Shown piece by piece: positions 1-8,864 of a stretch of DNA of 64,000 bases; position 1 is the first letter of the stretch; each line of letters begins with the position of its first letter. Position numbers and translations under genes: made by a program. The notes under the pieces are model-generated. The model was given only the letters and a program-made list of their open reading frames with translations, was not told the origin of the DNA and did not search any database. This stretch comes from G965197005 sp965197005 (GTDB lineage: Bacteria > Pseudomonadota > Gammaproteobacteria > Pseudomonadales > Oceanobacteraceae), in assembly GCA_965197005.1 (NCBI GenBank), contig OZ239982.1, positions 2,604,001-2,668,000 on the forward strand. The letters are read 5' to 3'.

Positions 1-1
1 G

Positions 2-1036
2 GGTAAATCCACTGGTGTGGTTTCTACCGCTCGCATTACACATGCCACACCTGCAGCAACCTATGCCAAAACCCCTGAACGTAACTGGGAAGACAGCTCT
101 AAATTACCTAAAGGTGCAAAATGTAAAGACATTGCCGATCAGCTGGTAAATTTCTCTGTAGGTAATGGTATTGATGTAACTTTTGGCGGAGGTCGCCGTC
201 ATTTTATTACCAAAGCCGAGGGTGGCAAACGTAAAGATGGACGCAATTTAATTAAAGAATGGCAAAACCGCTTTAAAGATGGTACTTATGTTGCAACTAA
301 AGCCCAATTTGATGCGTTAAAACCAGCTAAAAACAAACGAGTTTTGGGTTTGTTGGCAAAATCTCATATGCGTTATGAAGCGGATCGTAAGGTAAAAAAT
401 GATGAACCTTCTTTAAGTGAGATGACTGCAAAAGCCATTGATATTTTAAAACAGAATAAAAAAGGCTTTTTCTTAATGGTCGAATCAGGTCGTATTGACC
501 ACGGACACCATGCAGGCAGTGCGTATAACGCTCTAACAGATACCATTGAATACGCTAAAGCAGTACAAACAGCAGTAAATAAAACCCATGATGATGACAC
601 ACTCATTATTGTAACCGCTGACCATAGCCATGTATTTACCATTGCCGGTTATCCAACTCGTGGTAATCCCATTTTAGGTAAAGTAGTAGCAAATGATAAA
701 AACGGTTTGGCCAAAGATAAGCCTGAATTAGCTAAAGACAATCTACCTTACACTACATTAGGTTATACCAACGGTCGTGGTTTTGCCGATTATGCTAATA
801 CACAAGATGCTGATAAACGCTACGATGGTGAAATTGCAACAGGGCGTAAAAACCTGAATAAAATTGATACCACCTCCAGTGGTTATCATCAAGAAGCCTT
901 AATTCCTTTAAGCTCTGAAACCCATGCCGCTGAAGACGTTGCTGTATTTGCAAAAGGACCCGGTGCGTTTTTATTTGCAGGTAATATTGAGCAAAATGTA
1001 ATTTTTCATGTGATGAAATACGTCGGTAATCTGTAA
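2..1036 (+). CDS. phoA: Alkaline phosphatase, 5' truncated by window edge
   Basis: Periplasmic phosphomonoesterase that releases phosphate from organic esters. The open frame runs in from base 2 without a start, so the signal peptide and the catalytic-serine region lie outside the window; 344 residues are visible. Family motifs are clear: GKSTGVVSTARITHATPAA, MVESGRIDHGHHA (Zn/Mg ligands Glu, Asp, His), VTADHSH (Asp-His pair) and SGYHQEALIPLSSETHAAED (last Zn-ligand His). The HATPAA and DHGHH forms carry His where E. coli PhoA has Asp153 and Lys328, as in many non-enteric enzymes. It ends just before a strong hairpin. A PHO box would lie upstream and is not visible. Family assignment is firm; calling it phoA is by function. 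Confidence 0.95.
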   Translation, partial: GKSTGVVSTARITHATPAATYAKTPERNWEDSSKLPKGAKCKDIADQLVNFSVGNGIDVTFGGGRRHFITKAEGGKRKDGRNLIKEWQNRFKDGTYVATKAQFDALKPAKNKRVLGLLAKSHMRYEADRKVKNDEPSLSEMTAKAIDILKQNKKGFFLMVESGRIDHGHHAGSAYNALTDTIEYAKAVQTAVNKTHDDDTLIIVTADHSHVFTIAGYPTRGNPILGKVVANDKNGLAKDKPELAKDNLPYTTLGYTNGRGFADYANTQDADKRYDGEIATGRKNLNKIDTTSSGYHQEALIPLSSETHAAEDVAVFAKGPGAFLFAGNIEQNVIFHVMKYVGNL

Positions 1037-1054
1037 TTTTATAAACTCAGTCGT

Positions 1055-1081
1055 GCAAAAGGCTCTTTGTGAGCCTTTTGC
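1055..1081 (+). terminator. Perfect 11-bp hairpin after alkaline phosphatase
   Basis: GCAAAAGGCTC at 1055-1065 and GAGCCTTTTGC at 1071-1081 form a perfect stem with the loop TTTGT. It sits 18 bases after the phosphatase stop. The U-rich part (TTTTGCCTTATT) is short and partly inside the stem, so termination may be partial. An alternative upstream start of the next gene (GTG-type, about 1069) would fall inside this hairpin, which favours the ATG at 1096. Confidence 0.7.
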
Positions 1082-1095
1082 CTTATTGGATAACT

Positions 1096-1827
1096 ATGCA
1101 ACGTTTATTTTTAATTTTTATTTTAACCTTATTTACGCCTAAATTATTGGCAGATACTGCAAGCATTGCACTTAATATTGATTGTAAAAAAATTAATCCA
1201 CAAGAAATACGCGCAAATTATTTGTTAGTTGAGGCTAAACAGCAGCAATTAAGCAAAAAAATTACACGCACGGTTTTTGATTTTATGCGGACTAATAATA
1301 AACTGATTTATCATTATCCTAAATTGTATATTACAGATATTTGGTGGTTAGATGCGTTTTCTGAAATTCACTTAAAAAAAGCCTTTCTTTCATTTAAGCG
1401 AACTATAGAATATGAGCCTGTTGAGATTAAAATGTTAGTACGCCAACGTTGGCAAAAATTAAATCATTTATTTAACCCTAATTTGCTGAATGAGCTGAAA
1501 AAAATCAAACAAACACAACATGCTTGCTTAAATATCAGTCATTATCAAGGACGTATAGGACAAACCATGATACATATAAAATGGCTTGATAAATTAAAAT
1601 TACCACTTAGCTATAGTATGAGCAATCAAATGGGGCGCAAACAATACCAAATGCAGGCATTAAAACCTGTTCCTACAGATTTACTTAATGCCATTGATAC
1701 TTTTGATAGTACTGATTTTGCAGATATTGGTGATAACGAATCAGACCCCTTTTTAGCACGCATGATTAACTTAGGCTTTATTCATCATACCCATAGCAAT
1801 AACAAACATTCTCATACCCAACATTAA
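1096..1827 (+). CDS. Exported protein of unknown function, His-rich C-terminus
   Basis: A 243-residue protein with a hydrophobic N-terminus (MQRLFLIFILTLFTPKLLAD) that reads as a Sec signal peptide with a cleavage site near LLA-D. I do not recognise the family. Visible traits are a Lys-rich middle part, two cysteines (in IDCKK and HACLN) that could form a disulfide in the periplasm, and a tail HHTHSNNKHSHTQH that could bind metal. The frame opens further upstream, but ATG 1096 lies after the hairpin of the previous gene and starts directly with the signal peptide. It could be co-transcribed with the phosphatase by read-through. Its TAA stop shares a TTAA tetranucleotide with the convergent thrB stop. 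Confidence 0.75.
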   Translation: MQRLFLIFILTLFTPKLLADTASIALNIDCKKINPQEIRANYLLVEAKQQQLSKKITRTVFDFMRTNNKLIYHYPKLYITDIWWLDAFSEIHLKKAFLSFKRTIEYEPVEIKMLVRQRWQKLNHLFNPNLLNELKKIKQTQHACLNISHYQGRIGQTMIHIKWLDKLKLPLSYSMSNQMGRKQYQMQALKPVPTDLLNAIDTFDSTDFADIGDNESDPFLARMINLGFIHHTHSNNKHSHTQH

Positions 1828-2804
1828 GCCATAATTGAATTTAATAGAGCTTGGTTTTGTGCATCTTCTTGCTGTCTTTTTTTAAGTTTGTTGTAAAATT
1901 GCATAGGATCTTTGCTAATGGCATCAGCATCAGGGTGTTGTTGTTGGTGCTCTTGGGTAAGCAAGCGACTTAACCAAAAACGCAATGCCGCCGCTCGCAA
2001 CATGCTTGAAAATGCCTTAATTTCATCTTTTTCTAATTGACGTAGTTTATTGTAACCTGCAAATAACGCACCTAATAATTCTGGTTTAAATTCATCTTGT
2101 GCGTCCACACACCAATCATTAGCAATAATAGCAAGATCATAAATAAACAGACCTTCACAAGCATTATATATATCTAAAATTGCCCCCACTTTAGTAATAT
2201 TATTTGCTTTTATCATCAAAGCATTATCATGAAACATATCTCCATGTATCCAACCTTGCGGCAAATTTTGCTGTTGCTGTTGATTTTGATGTTTAAGTTC
2301 TTGCTGAAAAACTAACTGTACTTCATCTGCTAATTTATTTATAAGCCTTACGCCTTCAGTTTGCCACCAACTAAAATGGCGCACATCAATACGGGTACAA
2401 GGTAAACTTTGTGCAATTTGATGAAACTCTGCCATTGCCTCACCTATGGCAAAACAATCTTGCTCATCGGGAATTTGAATATGCTCTCCCGCCAAAAATG
2501 GGCAAATAATAGCAGGCTTATCTGCCACTTCATGCAAACCCTGTCCCATATTATCTAAAATAGGTGCAGGTACTTTTAAATGATGCTGTCCTAAATGTGT
2601 AGCAAGGGCAATAAAATCTTCTACCTCAGCATGAGTGTGATGCTCAAATAAAGTAAGTACATAATTGTCCGTTTGAGTTTTAAGTATGTAATTAGTATTT
2701 TCAATGCCAGCTTCAATACCTTTAAATTCTATAACCTGAGAAAGGCTATACCTATTTAACAGCTCATCAAGCTGTTTTTGATTTACTTGTGTATAAACAG
2801 ACAT
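1824..2804 (-). CDS. thrB: Homoserine kinase, aminoglycoside-phosphotransferase fold
   Basis: Cytoplasmic kinase converting L-homoserine and ATP to O-phosphohomoserine in threonine synthesis. It is of the APH-fold class used by pseudomonads, not the GHMP class of E. coli. It has 326 residues. The substrate/ATP region GIENTNYIL is near residue 28, the catalytic loop GWIHGDMFHDNALM near residue 190, and the metal-binding loop reads GAILDIYNACEGLFIYDLAI where relatives usually have IDFY. The start at 2804 gives MSVYTQV, typical for the family. The frame extends upstream into the neighbour. It follows the DUF2782 gene by 4 bases, and the pair is probably one operon. Confidence 0.92.
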   Translation of the reverse strand: MSVYTQVNQKQLDELLNRYSLSQVIEFKGIEAGIENTNYILKTQTDNYVLTLFEHHTHAEVEDFIALATHLGQHHLKVPAPILDNMGQGLHEVADKPAIICPFLAGEHIQIPDEQDCFAIGEAMAEFHQIAQSLPCTRIDVRHFSWWQTEGVRLINKLADEVQLVFQQELKHQNQQQQQNLPQGWIHGDMFHDNALMIKANNITKVGAILDIYNACEGLFIYDLAIIANDWCVDAQDEFKPELLGALFAGYNKLRQLEKDEIKAFSSMLRAAALRFWLSRLLTQEHQQQHPDADAISKDPMQFYNKLKKRQQEDAQNQALLNSIMA

Positions 2805-2808
2805 ATTA

Positions 2809-3090
2809 TTACCAACGAAATAAAATCCATGAAGGCGCACTAATGCGAGGTTGCTCACGGCGCATAAAATTATCCCCATCATTAGGATTGGGAATTAAAT
2901 AATAAGGTTTGCCTTTTTTTGGCACAACCTTAATTTCCACCAACTTCCCATTAAGTTTATATTCATAAAATGTATTACCTTTTTCATTGCGAATAGTCAC
3001 CGTTTCTTCTTGATTATCCTGTGCTTGAACAGGTAAGGTTAAAAATAAAATTATGAATATCAAACAGTGATAGGTTTTAAAAATCTTCAT
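2809..3090 (-). CDS. DUF2782 family small exported protein
   Basis: A 93-residue protein with an N-terminal signal segment (ending near PVQAQD) followed by a short beta-rich domain with VVPKKGKPYYLIPNPNDGDN. This matches the DUF2782 family of gammaproteobacteria, which has no assigned function. Its position between polA and thrB is the same as in Pseudomonas, so the trio is an old arrangement. The gene diverges from polA across an 85-bp region that must hold both promoters. It lies 4 bases upstream of thrB, which implies co-transcription. Family assignment is from memory of the domain and the synteny. Confidence 0.8.
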   Translation of the reverse strand: MKIFKTYHCLIFIILFLTLPVQAQDNQEETVTIRNEKGNTFYEYKLNGKLVEIKVVPKKGKPYYLIPNPNDGDNFMRREQPRISAPSWILFRW

Positions 3091-3175
3091 GGTAAGATTA
3101 TCTCTTTTAATGGTTGTCTGTAAGTTTACCTAAGCTTTAGGCAACAAACTAATCAAGTTTTATATAAGGTTTATT

Positions 3176-5905
3176 ATGCCAGTTTCTCTTATCTTAGTTG
3201 ACGGTTCTTCATATTTATTTCGTGCATTTCATGCTATTCCTCCCTTAACCAATAGCAAAGGTCTACAAACTAATGCCATAAAAGGCGTAATAAGCATGTT
3301 AAAACGTCTGCAAAAAGATTTCCCCGATGCCGCAATGATTGTGGTTTTTGATGCCAAAGGCAAATCTTTTAGAAATGATATTTACCCAGAATACAAAGCC
3401 AATCGACCACCTATGCCTGATGAACTCCGTTTACAAATTGCCCCCATTCATCAAATTATACAAGCCATGGGATTACCACTTTTATGTATAGACAACGTAG
3501 AAGCCGACGATGTTATAGGTACATTAGCAATAAAAGCCAGCGCACAACAGCATAAAGTATTAATTTCTACCGGTGATAAAGACATGGCGCAACTGGTCAA
3601 CACCAATATTAACCTAATTAATACCATGAATAACCTTCAACTGGATTCTCAAGGTGTAAAAGACAAATATGGCGTTGCTCCCGAATACATTATTGACTAC
3701 CTAGCATTAATGGGGGACAGCTCAGACAACATTCCAGGCGTACCTAAAGTAGGAGAAAAAACAGCACAAGGATTAATCTCAGGTTTAGGCAATTTAGAAA
3801 ATATTTACGCCAATTTAGATAAAATAAAAGATTTAGATTTTAGAGGTTCTAAGACCCTTGCAACTAAAATGGCAGAATATAAAGAACAAGCCTTTTTATC
3901 CAAAGACCTTGCCACCATACGCACCAATATAAAATTACCGCAACCTTTAGAACAAATTAAAGCACAACCAATAAACACTCAAAAATTAACTGACTTATTT
4001 AGCGAATTAGAATTTAAAAACTGGCTAACAGAAATCAGTCCTCAAAATCAAACAGAAAAAGAAACAACCCATAAAACCAACATAACTAATACCCAAATAA
4101 ACTATCAAACAATACTGACTAAAACAGAGTTTAATGTCTGGATTAAACAACTTAAAGAAAGTGAATTATTTGCATTTGATACCGAAACAACCTCATTAAA
4201 TTACAAACAAGCACAACTTGTAGGTCTCTCTTTTGCTGTTGAACCCTTTACCGCCGCTTATGTTCCCCTAGCCCACGATTACACAAATGCCCCAACACAA
4301 CTGCAAAAAGATTGGGTATTACAACAACTTAAACCCATTTTAGAAAATCCAAAGCAAGCCAAAGTAGGACAACATATAAAATACGATGCCCATGTTTTAA
4401 ATAATTATGGCATTAATTTGCAAGGTGTTAAATTTGATACCCAATTAGAATCCTACTGTTTAAATTCCATCGCCAGCAATCATGGAATGGACGCACTTTC
4501 TGAACATTATCTAAACCATAAAACCACCCATTTTTCAGATATTGCAGGTACTGGCGCAAAACAAAAAACATTTAATCAAATACATTTAGAAGAAGCCGCC
4601 CCTTATGCCAGTGAAGATGCTGACATTACCCTAAGATTACATCAACATTTATGGCAAAAATTAAATGCAGAAAAAGAATTAAAAACCCTATTTGAAACCA
4701 TTGAAATGCCGCTAATGCCAATTTTGACCAAAATTGAAGAAACAGGTGTACTTATCGATAGCGATTTATTATTTACCCATAGTCAAGAACTAGCACAAAG
4801 ATTACAAGAATTAGAACACCAAGCACATAATATTGCCGGCAAAAATTTTAATTTAAGCTCCACCAAACAACTTGGAGAAATTTTATTTGATACACTCAAT
4901 ATCCCCATTATTAAAAAAACGCCAAAAGGCAAACCCTCAACTGCAGAAGAAGTATTACAAGAATTAGCAATGCAAGGTTATGAATTACCTAAACTGATTT
5001 TAGAACACCGCAGTCTCGCCAAACTAAAATCCACTTATAGCGATAAACTACCCCAAATGATTGATAATAAAAGTCAACGCTTACATACCAGCTATCATCA
5101 AGCTGTAACAGCTACAGGGCGACTATCATCAAGTAATCCAAACTTACAAAATATCCCCATTCGCAGTCAACAGGGTAAGCGTATTCGTCAAGCCTTTATC
5201 GCTCCAAAGGGTAAAAAAATAGTTGCTGCTGATTACAGTCAAATTGAACTTAGAATTATGGCGCACTTATCTCAAGATCAAGGTTTATTACAAGCCTTTA
5301 AAGAAAATAAAGATGTTCATATTGCCACTGCAGCCGAAGTTTTTGCCATAGATGAAACAAAAGTAAGTAATAATCAAAGACGCAGTGCCAAAGCCATTAA
5401 TTTTGGTTTAATTTATGGCATGTCCGCCTTTGGTTTAGCACAACAACTCAATATTAGCCGTCAAGAAGCACAAGATTACATTAATCTGTACTTTGAGCGT
5501 TATCCAAAAGTACAACAATACATGCAAGATACCCGTCAACAAGCTCGTGAACAAGGCTATATTAAAACTCTATTTAATCGACGATTATATCTACCTGAAA
5601 TTAATTCAAAAAATGGCATGCGTCGTCAACATGCAGAACGCACAGCAATTAATGCACCCATGCAAGGTACCGCTGCTGATATTATCAAACTCGCCATGTT
5701 AGCCGTTGATAAATGGCTAATTGAAAGTGAATATAAAGCACAAATGATTATGCAAGTTCACGATGAATTGGTTTTTGAAGTTGTAGAAGAACAAGCAGAA
5801 AATTTTGCAAAAGCCGTTAGCAAAATCATGCAACAAGCAGCAAATTTAGACATTCCCCTATTAGTTGAAACAGGAATTGGAAATAATTGGGAAGAAGCGC
5901 ATTAA
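3176..5905 (+). CDS. polA: DNA polymerase I
   Basis: A 909-residue polymerase for Okazaki-fragment processing and repair. Domains run in order: 5'-3' exonuclease (residues 1-~290, with ILVDGSSYLFRAFHA and the GDSSDNIPGVPKVGEKTA helix-hairpin motif); 3'-5' exonuclease (~320-520) with an intact catalytic set FAFDTETTSL, KYDAHVLNNYG and YASEDADITLRLH, so proofreading is retained; then the polymerase domain with motif A DYSQIELR near 686, the O-helix RRSAKAINFGLIYG and motif C MQVHDELVFE near 862. AAGG precedes the ATG by 6-7 bases. The gene is transcribed toward the origin, so it is head-on to the fork, and its stop borders oriC. Confidence 0.98.
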   Translation: MPVSLILVDGSSYLFRAFHAIPPLTNSKGLQTNAIKGVISMLKRLQKDFPDAAMIVVFDAKGKSFRNDIYPEYKANRPPMPDELRLQIAPIHQIIQAMGLPLLCIDNVEADDVIGTLAIKASAQQHKVLISTGDKDMAQLVNTNINLINTMNNLQLDSQGVKDKYGVAPEYIIDYLALMGDSSDNIPGVPKVGEKTAQGLISGLGNLENIYANLDKIKDLDFRGSKTLATKMAEYKEQAFLSKDLATIRTNIKLPQPLEQIKAQPINTQKLTDLFSELEFKNWLTEISPQNQTEKETTHKTNITNTQINYQTILTKTEFNVWIKQLKESELFAFDTETTSLNYKQAQLVGLSFAVEPFTAAYVPLAHDYTNAPTQLQKDWVLQQLKPILENPKQAKVGQHIKYDAHVLNNYGINLQGVKFDTQLESYCLNSIASNHGMDALSEHYLNHKTTHFSDIAGTGAKQKTFNQIHLEEAAPYASEDADITLRLHQHLWQKLNAEKELKTLFETIEMPLMPILTKIEETGVLIDSDLLFTHSQELAQRLQELEHQAHNIAGKNFNLSSTKQLGEILFDTLNIPIIKKTPKGKPSTAEEVLQELAMQGYELPKLILEHRSLAKLKSTYSDKLPQMIDNKSQRLHTSYHQAVTATGRLSSSNPNLQNIPIRSQQGKRIRQAFIAPKGKKIVAADYSQIELRIMAHLSQDQGLLQAFKENKDVHIATAAEVFAIDETKVSNNQRRSAKAINFGLIYGMSAFGLAQQLNISRQEAQDYINLYFERYPKVQQYMQDTRQQAREQGYIKTLFNRRLYLPEINSKNGMRRQHAERTAINAPMQGTAADIIKLAMLAVDKWLIESEYKAQMIMQVHDELVFEVVEEQAENFAKAVSKIMQQAANLDIPLLVETGIGNNWEEAH

Positions 5906-6044
5906 AATACAATACTCAAACAACTTAGATAAACTTAAATGTAATTTTAAAAAATAACAATCAGATTTTTTTATTCAGTCTCTTTATTGTTTTTTATTAT
6001 TTATGTAGTTTGTTGTTGTTATTATTTATTAGTTGAACAAAAAC

Positions 6045-6053
6045 TGTGGAAAA
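6045..6053 (-). promoter_or_regulatory. Relaxed DnaA box TTTTCCACA
   Basis: The plus strand reads TGTGGAAAA; its complement TTTTCCACA fits the relaxed consensus TTWTNCACA. It faces the perfect box at 6211 in opposite orientation, about 160 bp away, bracketing the centre of the origin gap. Confidence 0.6.
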
Positions 6054-6210
6054 CTAAATTTAAATGTTATTTTTCAACAAGTTAATAAAACAATAAACAA
6101 ATAATTTTACTGTAGATAAGTGCCAATAACTCAAAGAAATAAAAGGTATAACTAAGTGAGAAAAATAGCATTTTAAAATTTAACAACGTTGTTCAGATTT
6201 TTTACAATAA

Positions 6211-6219
6211 TTATCCACA
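6211..6219 (+). promoter_or_regulatory. Perfect DnaA box TTATCCACA
   Basis: Exact match to the high-affinity DnaA box, 120 bases upstream of the dnaA start and inside the oriC gap. It is followed after 3 bases by a degenerate second box (TTACTCACA, 6223-6231), giving a tandem arrangement. Confidence 0.85.
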
Positions 6220-6339
6220 AAATTACTCACAAAAATGGGACTTAGTTTTTAAATTTAAAAATTTTTTACGCTTATTTTTATAGATAAGAGAAGGTACTTT
6301 TATTACAATGGACTTTTAAATCAAACAAAGGAAAATTTT

Positions 6340-7737
6340 ATGCAGCTTTGGCAAACTTGCCTTACAACATTACAGCAAGCCTTGCCATCTCAAGATTTTA
6401 TGACTTGGATTAAGCCGCTTAAAGTTGAAATAAAAGAAAACAATTTATACTTAATTGCACCCAATCAATTTATTGCCAACTGGGTTAAAGATAAATACCT
6501 AAGTTTAATTGAAGAAAGCATTGCAACAGAAGAAAAAAGCTATCAAATAGAAATTGTCCAAGCCAATGCAATGAATTTTCTTAATGTGAACCCAAAAATT
6601 AAAAATTCTGTATCTTCTATAACTAACACAAAAGAAACCGCAGAAATAAAAGACAACAAAACAGAAAATAACAAGCCTACAAAAACAGTTAAATCCAAAA
6701 AAGTTGAAAACAGTGGCTTTAAAAGTGAATTAAGTAGTAAATATACCTTTGATACCTTTGTTTCGGGGCAATCTAACCAACTGGCACATGCTGCAGCGAT
6801 TCAAGTTTCAAAAGAACCCGGTTCATATAATCCTTTATTTATTTACGGAGGAGTTGGTTTAGGTAAAACGCACTTAATGCATGCAGTAGGCAATGAATTA
6901 AGGAAAAAAAATAAATCCATTCGAGTTCAATATATATATTCAGAAAATTTTGTACAAAAAATGGTAAACGCATTGCGCTTTAATGCCATGAATGAATTTA
7001 AACAATTTTATCGTAATTTAGATGTACTATTAATTGATGATATTCAATTTTTTGCAGGTAAAGATCGCTCACAAGAAGAAATATTTCATACTTTAAATAG
7101 TCTACTTGATGGAGAACAACAGATTATTATGACCTGTGATCGTTATCCTAAAGACATTACAGGGCTTGAAGACAGACTTAAATCACGTTTAGGTTGGGGG
7201 TTAACCGTTGCCATTGATCCACCAGAGTTAGAAACCAGAATTGCGATTTTAAAGAAAAAAGCCGAAGCCAGTCATCAATATTTATCAGATAAATGTGCAG
7301 ACTTTATTGCTCAAAAAATTCGTTCTCATGTACGTGATTTAGAAGGCGCATTGCGCAGTGTTTTTGCCTATGCCAACTTTAAAAAAGAAGAAGTCAGTAT
7401 CGCAATTATTAAAGAAGCCTTAAAAGATTTATTAGCATCACAAGACAGACAAATATCCATTGATAATATTCAGCGTACTGTAGCAGAATACTATACAATA
7501 AAAATGACTGATCTTTCTTCTAAATCCAGAGTAAGAACAATCGCAAGACCAAGGCAAATGGCAATGTGTTTATGTAAAGAATTAACCAACCACAGTTTGC
7601 CGCAAATAGGTGAAGCCTTTGGTGGACGAGATCATACAACCGTATTACATGCGAATAAAAAAATAATGGAATTAAAAGAAAAAAGTACAGATATCATGGA
7701 AGACTATAAAAATTTAATGCGAATTTTAACAACCTAA
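6340..7737 (+). CDS. dnaA: Chromosomal replication initiator DnaA
   Basis: A 465-residue AAA+ ATPase that opens oriC and loads DnaB. Domain I is residues 1-~80 (LWQTCLTTLQQALP, FMTWIKPL). Domain II is a Lys/Asn/Thr-rich linker at ~85-125. The AAA+ domain has Walker A GGVGLGKTHLMHA near 170 and Walker B VLLIDDIQFFAGK near 229. Domain IV carries the DnaA signature GEAFGGRDHTTVLHA near 424-438, which reads the box. The start is supported by AAAGGA 8 bases upstream of the ATG. dnaN follows after 20 bases, so dnaA-dnaN-recF-gyrB is likely transcribed together. Confidence 0.98.
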   Translation: MQLWQTCLTTLQQALPSQDFMTWIKPLKVEIKENNLYLIAPNQFIANWVKDKYLSLIEESIATEEKSYQIEIVQANAMNFLNVNPKIKNSVSSITNTKETAEIKDNKTENNKPTKTVKSKKVENSGFKSELSSKYTFDTFVSGQSNQLAHAAAIQVSKEPGSYNPLFIYGGVGLGKTHLMHAVGNELRKKNKSIRVQYIYSENFVQKMVNALRFNAMNEFKQFYRNLDVLLIDDIQFFAGKDRSQEEIFHTLNSLLDGEQQIIMTCDRYPKDITGLEDRLKSRLGWGLTVAIDPPELETRIAILKKKAEASHQYLSDKCADFIAQKIRSHVRDLEGALRSVFAYANFKKEEVSIAIIKEALKDLLASQDRQISIDNIQRTVAEYYTIKMTDLSSKSRVRTIARPRQMAMCLCKELTNHSLPQIGEAFGGRDHTTVLHANKKIMELKEKSTDIMEDYKNLMRILTT

Positions 7738-7757
7738 CCCAATATTGAGTAAAAAAT

Positions 7758-8858
7758 ATGAAATTTGTGATTTCCAGAGAAGCCTTATTACAACCTTTAC
7801 AACTCGTATCAGGGGTTGTAGAAAAACGTCAAACCTTGCCTGTATTAGCAAATGTATTGCTTATTTTAGAAGGACAAAACTTAACCTTAACTGGCAGTGA
7901 TTTAGAAGTTGAAATTATAGGCAAAGCGACACTTGATAACATAGGTATAGATGGAGAAATTACCTTACCTGCGCGTAAACTTATGGATATTTGTAAATCC
8001 TTACCTGAAGGCGCCAATATTGAGGTAAGTGTTGATGAAAACAAAGCCACTTTATTATCTGGTAGGTCTAAATTTACCCTTGCAACCTTGGCTGCTAATG
8101 AGTTTCCATCGATTAATGATATTAATGAAAAACAATCGTTCTCTATTTTACAATCAAATTTAAAACATCTTATCGAGAGCATTGGTTTTGCCATGGCTCA
8201 GCAAGACGTTCGTTATTACTTAAATGGCATGTTGTTTGAATTTTCATCTCAGCAGATAAGGGCAGTTGCAACAGACGGACACCGTTTAGCAACCGCCATG
8301 CTAGAACAATCTTGTTGTGATGAAACAGAACAAATTATCATACCACGTAAAGGGGTATTAGAATTATCAAAACTAATGGAAGCAGATGAAAAATCAGCGA
8401 CCATGATGTTAAGCAATAACCACATTCGGGTTCAAACAGACGAATTTATTTTCACCTCTAAATTAATAGACGGAAAATTTCCTGATTTTAGTCGGGTTAT
8501 TCCTAAAAACAACACACAAATATTAGTAGCAAATAGACAAGAATTAAAACAGGTCTTTCAAAGAGCATCTATTTTATCAAATGAAAAATATCGAGGCGTA
8601 AGATTGTTTCTAAAAAGAGATGTATTGCAGGTTTTTGCCAATAATCCAGATCAGGAACAAGCAGAAGAGACTTTATCAGTTGATTATCAAGGCGATGAAT
8701 TTGAAATTGGATTTAATGTTAGCTACCTATTAGAAGTGATTAATGTTATTCAAGATGAAAATATTAAATTATTTTTAGCAGATTCAAATAGTAGTGCATT
8801 AATTGAATATCCTGAATCCAATGGTTGCCAATATGTTGTTATGCCCATGCGTTTATAA
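7758..8858 (+). CDS. dnaN: DNA polymerase III beta sliding clamp
   Basis: A 366-residue clamp that dimerises around DNA and tethers Pol III and other polymerases. It has the usual three-fold repeat: N-terminal MKFVISREALLQPLQLVSG with VVEKRQTLPVLANVLL, the middle domain around VRYYLNGMLFEF and AVATDGHRLA, and the C-terminal SNEKYRGVRL region ending YVVMPMRL, the conserved MPMRL tail. The length is standard. There is only a weak ribosome-binding site (GAGTAAAAAAT), so translation may be coupled to dnaA. Its stop codon is followed directly by the recF start region. Confidence 0.98.
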   Translation: MKFVISREALLQPLQLVSGVVEKRQTLPVLANVLLILEGQNLTLTGSDLEVEIIGKATLDNIGIDGEITLPARKLMDICKSLPEGANIEVSVDENKATLLSGRSKFTLATLAANEFPSINDINEKQSFSILQSNLKHLIESIGFAMAQQDVRYYLNGMLFEFSSQQIRAVATDGHRLATAMLEQSCCDETEQIIIPRKGVLELSKLMEADEKSATMMLSNNHIRVQTDEFIFTSKLIDGKFPDFSRVIPKNNTQILVANRQELKQVFQRASILSNEKYRGVRLFLKRDVLQVFANNPDQEQAEETLSVDYQGDEFEIGFNVSYLLEVINVIQDENIKLFLADSNSSALIEYPESNGCQYVVMPMRL

Positions 8859-8864
8859 GTGATT

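Larger units (their letters stand above)
5906..6339. other. Probable chromosomal replication origin (oriC)
   Basis: This 434-bp non-coding, strongly AT-rich gap lies between polA and dnaA. It holds a perfect DnaA box TTATCCACA at 6211-6219. It also has TTTTCCACA on the minus strand at 6045-6053 (fits TTWTNCACA), and one-mismatch boxes TTATCTACA (minus, 6111-6119) and TTACTCACA (6223-6231). Long A/T runs at about 5963-6030 and 6243-6268 are candidate unwinding elements. There is no GATC, so SeqA/Dam-type control is unlikely here. The dnaA promoter must also lie in this gap, so DnaA boxes near it could give autoregulation. The origin call rests on gene context plus boxes. Confidence 0.85.
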
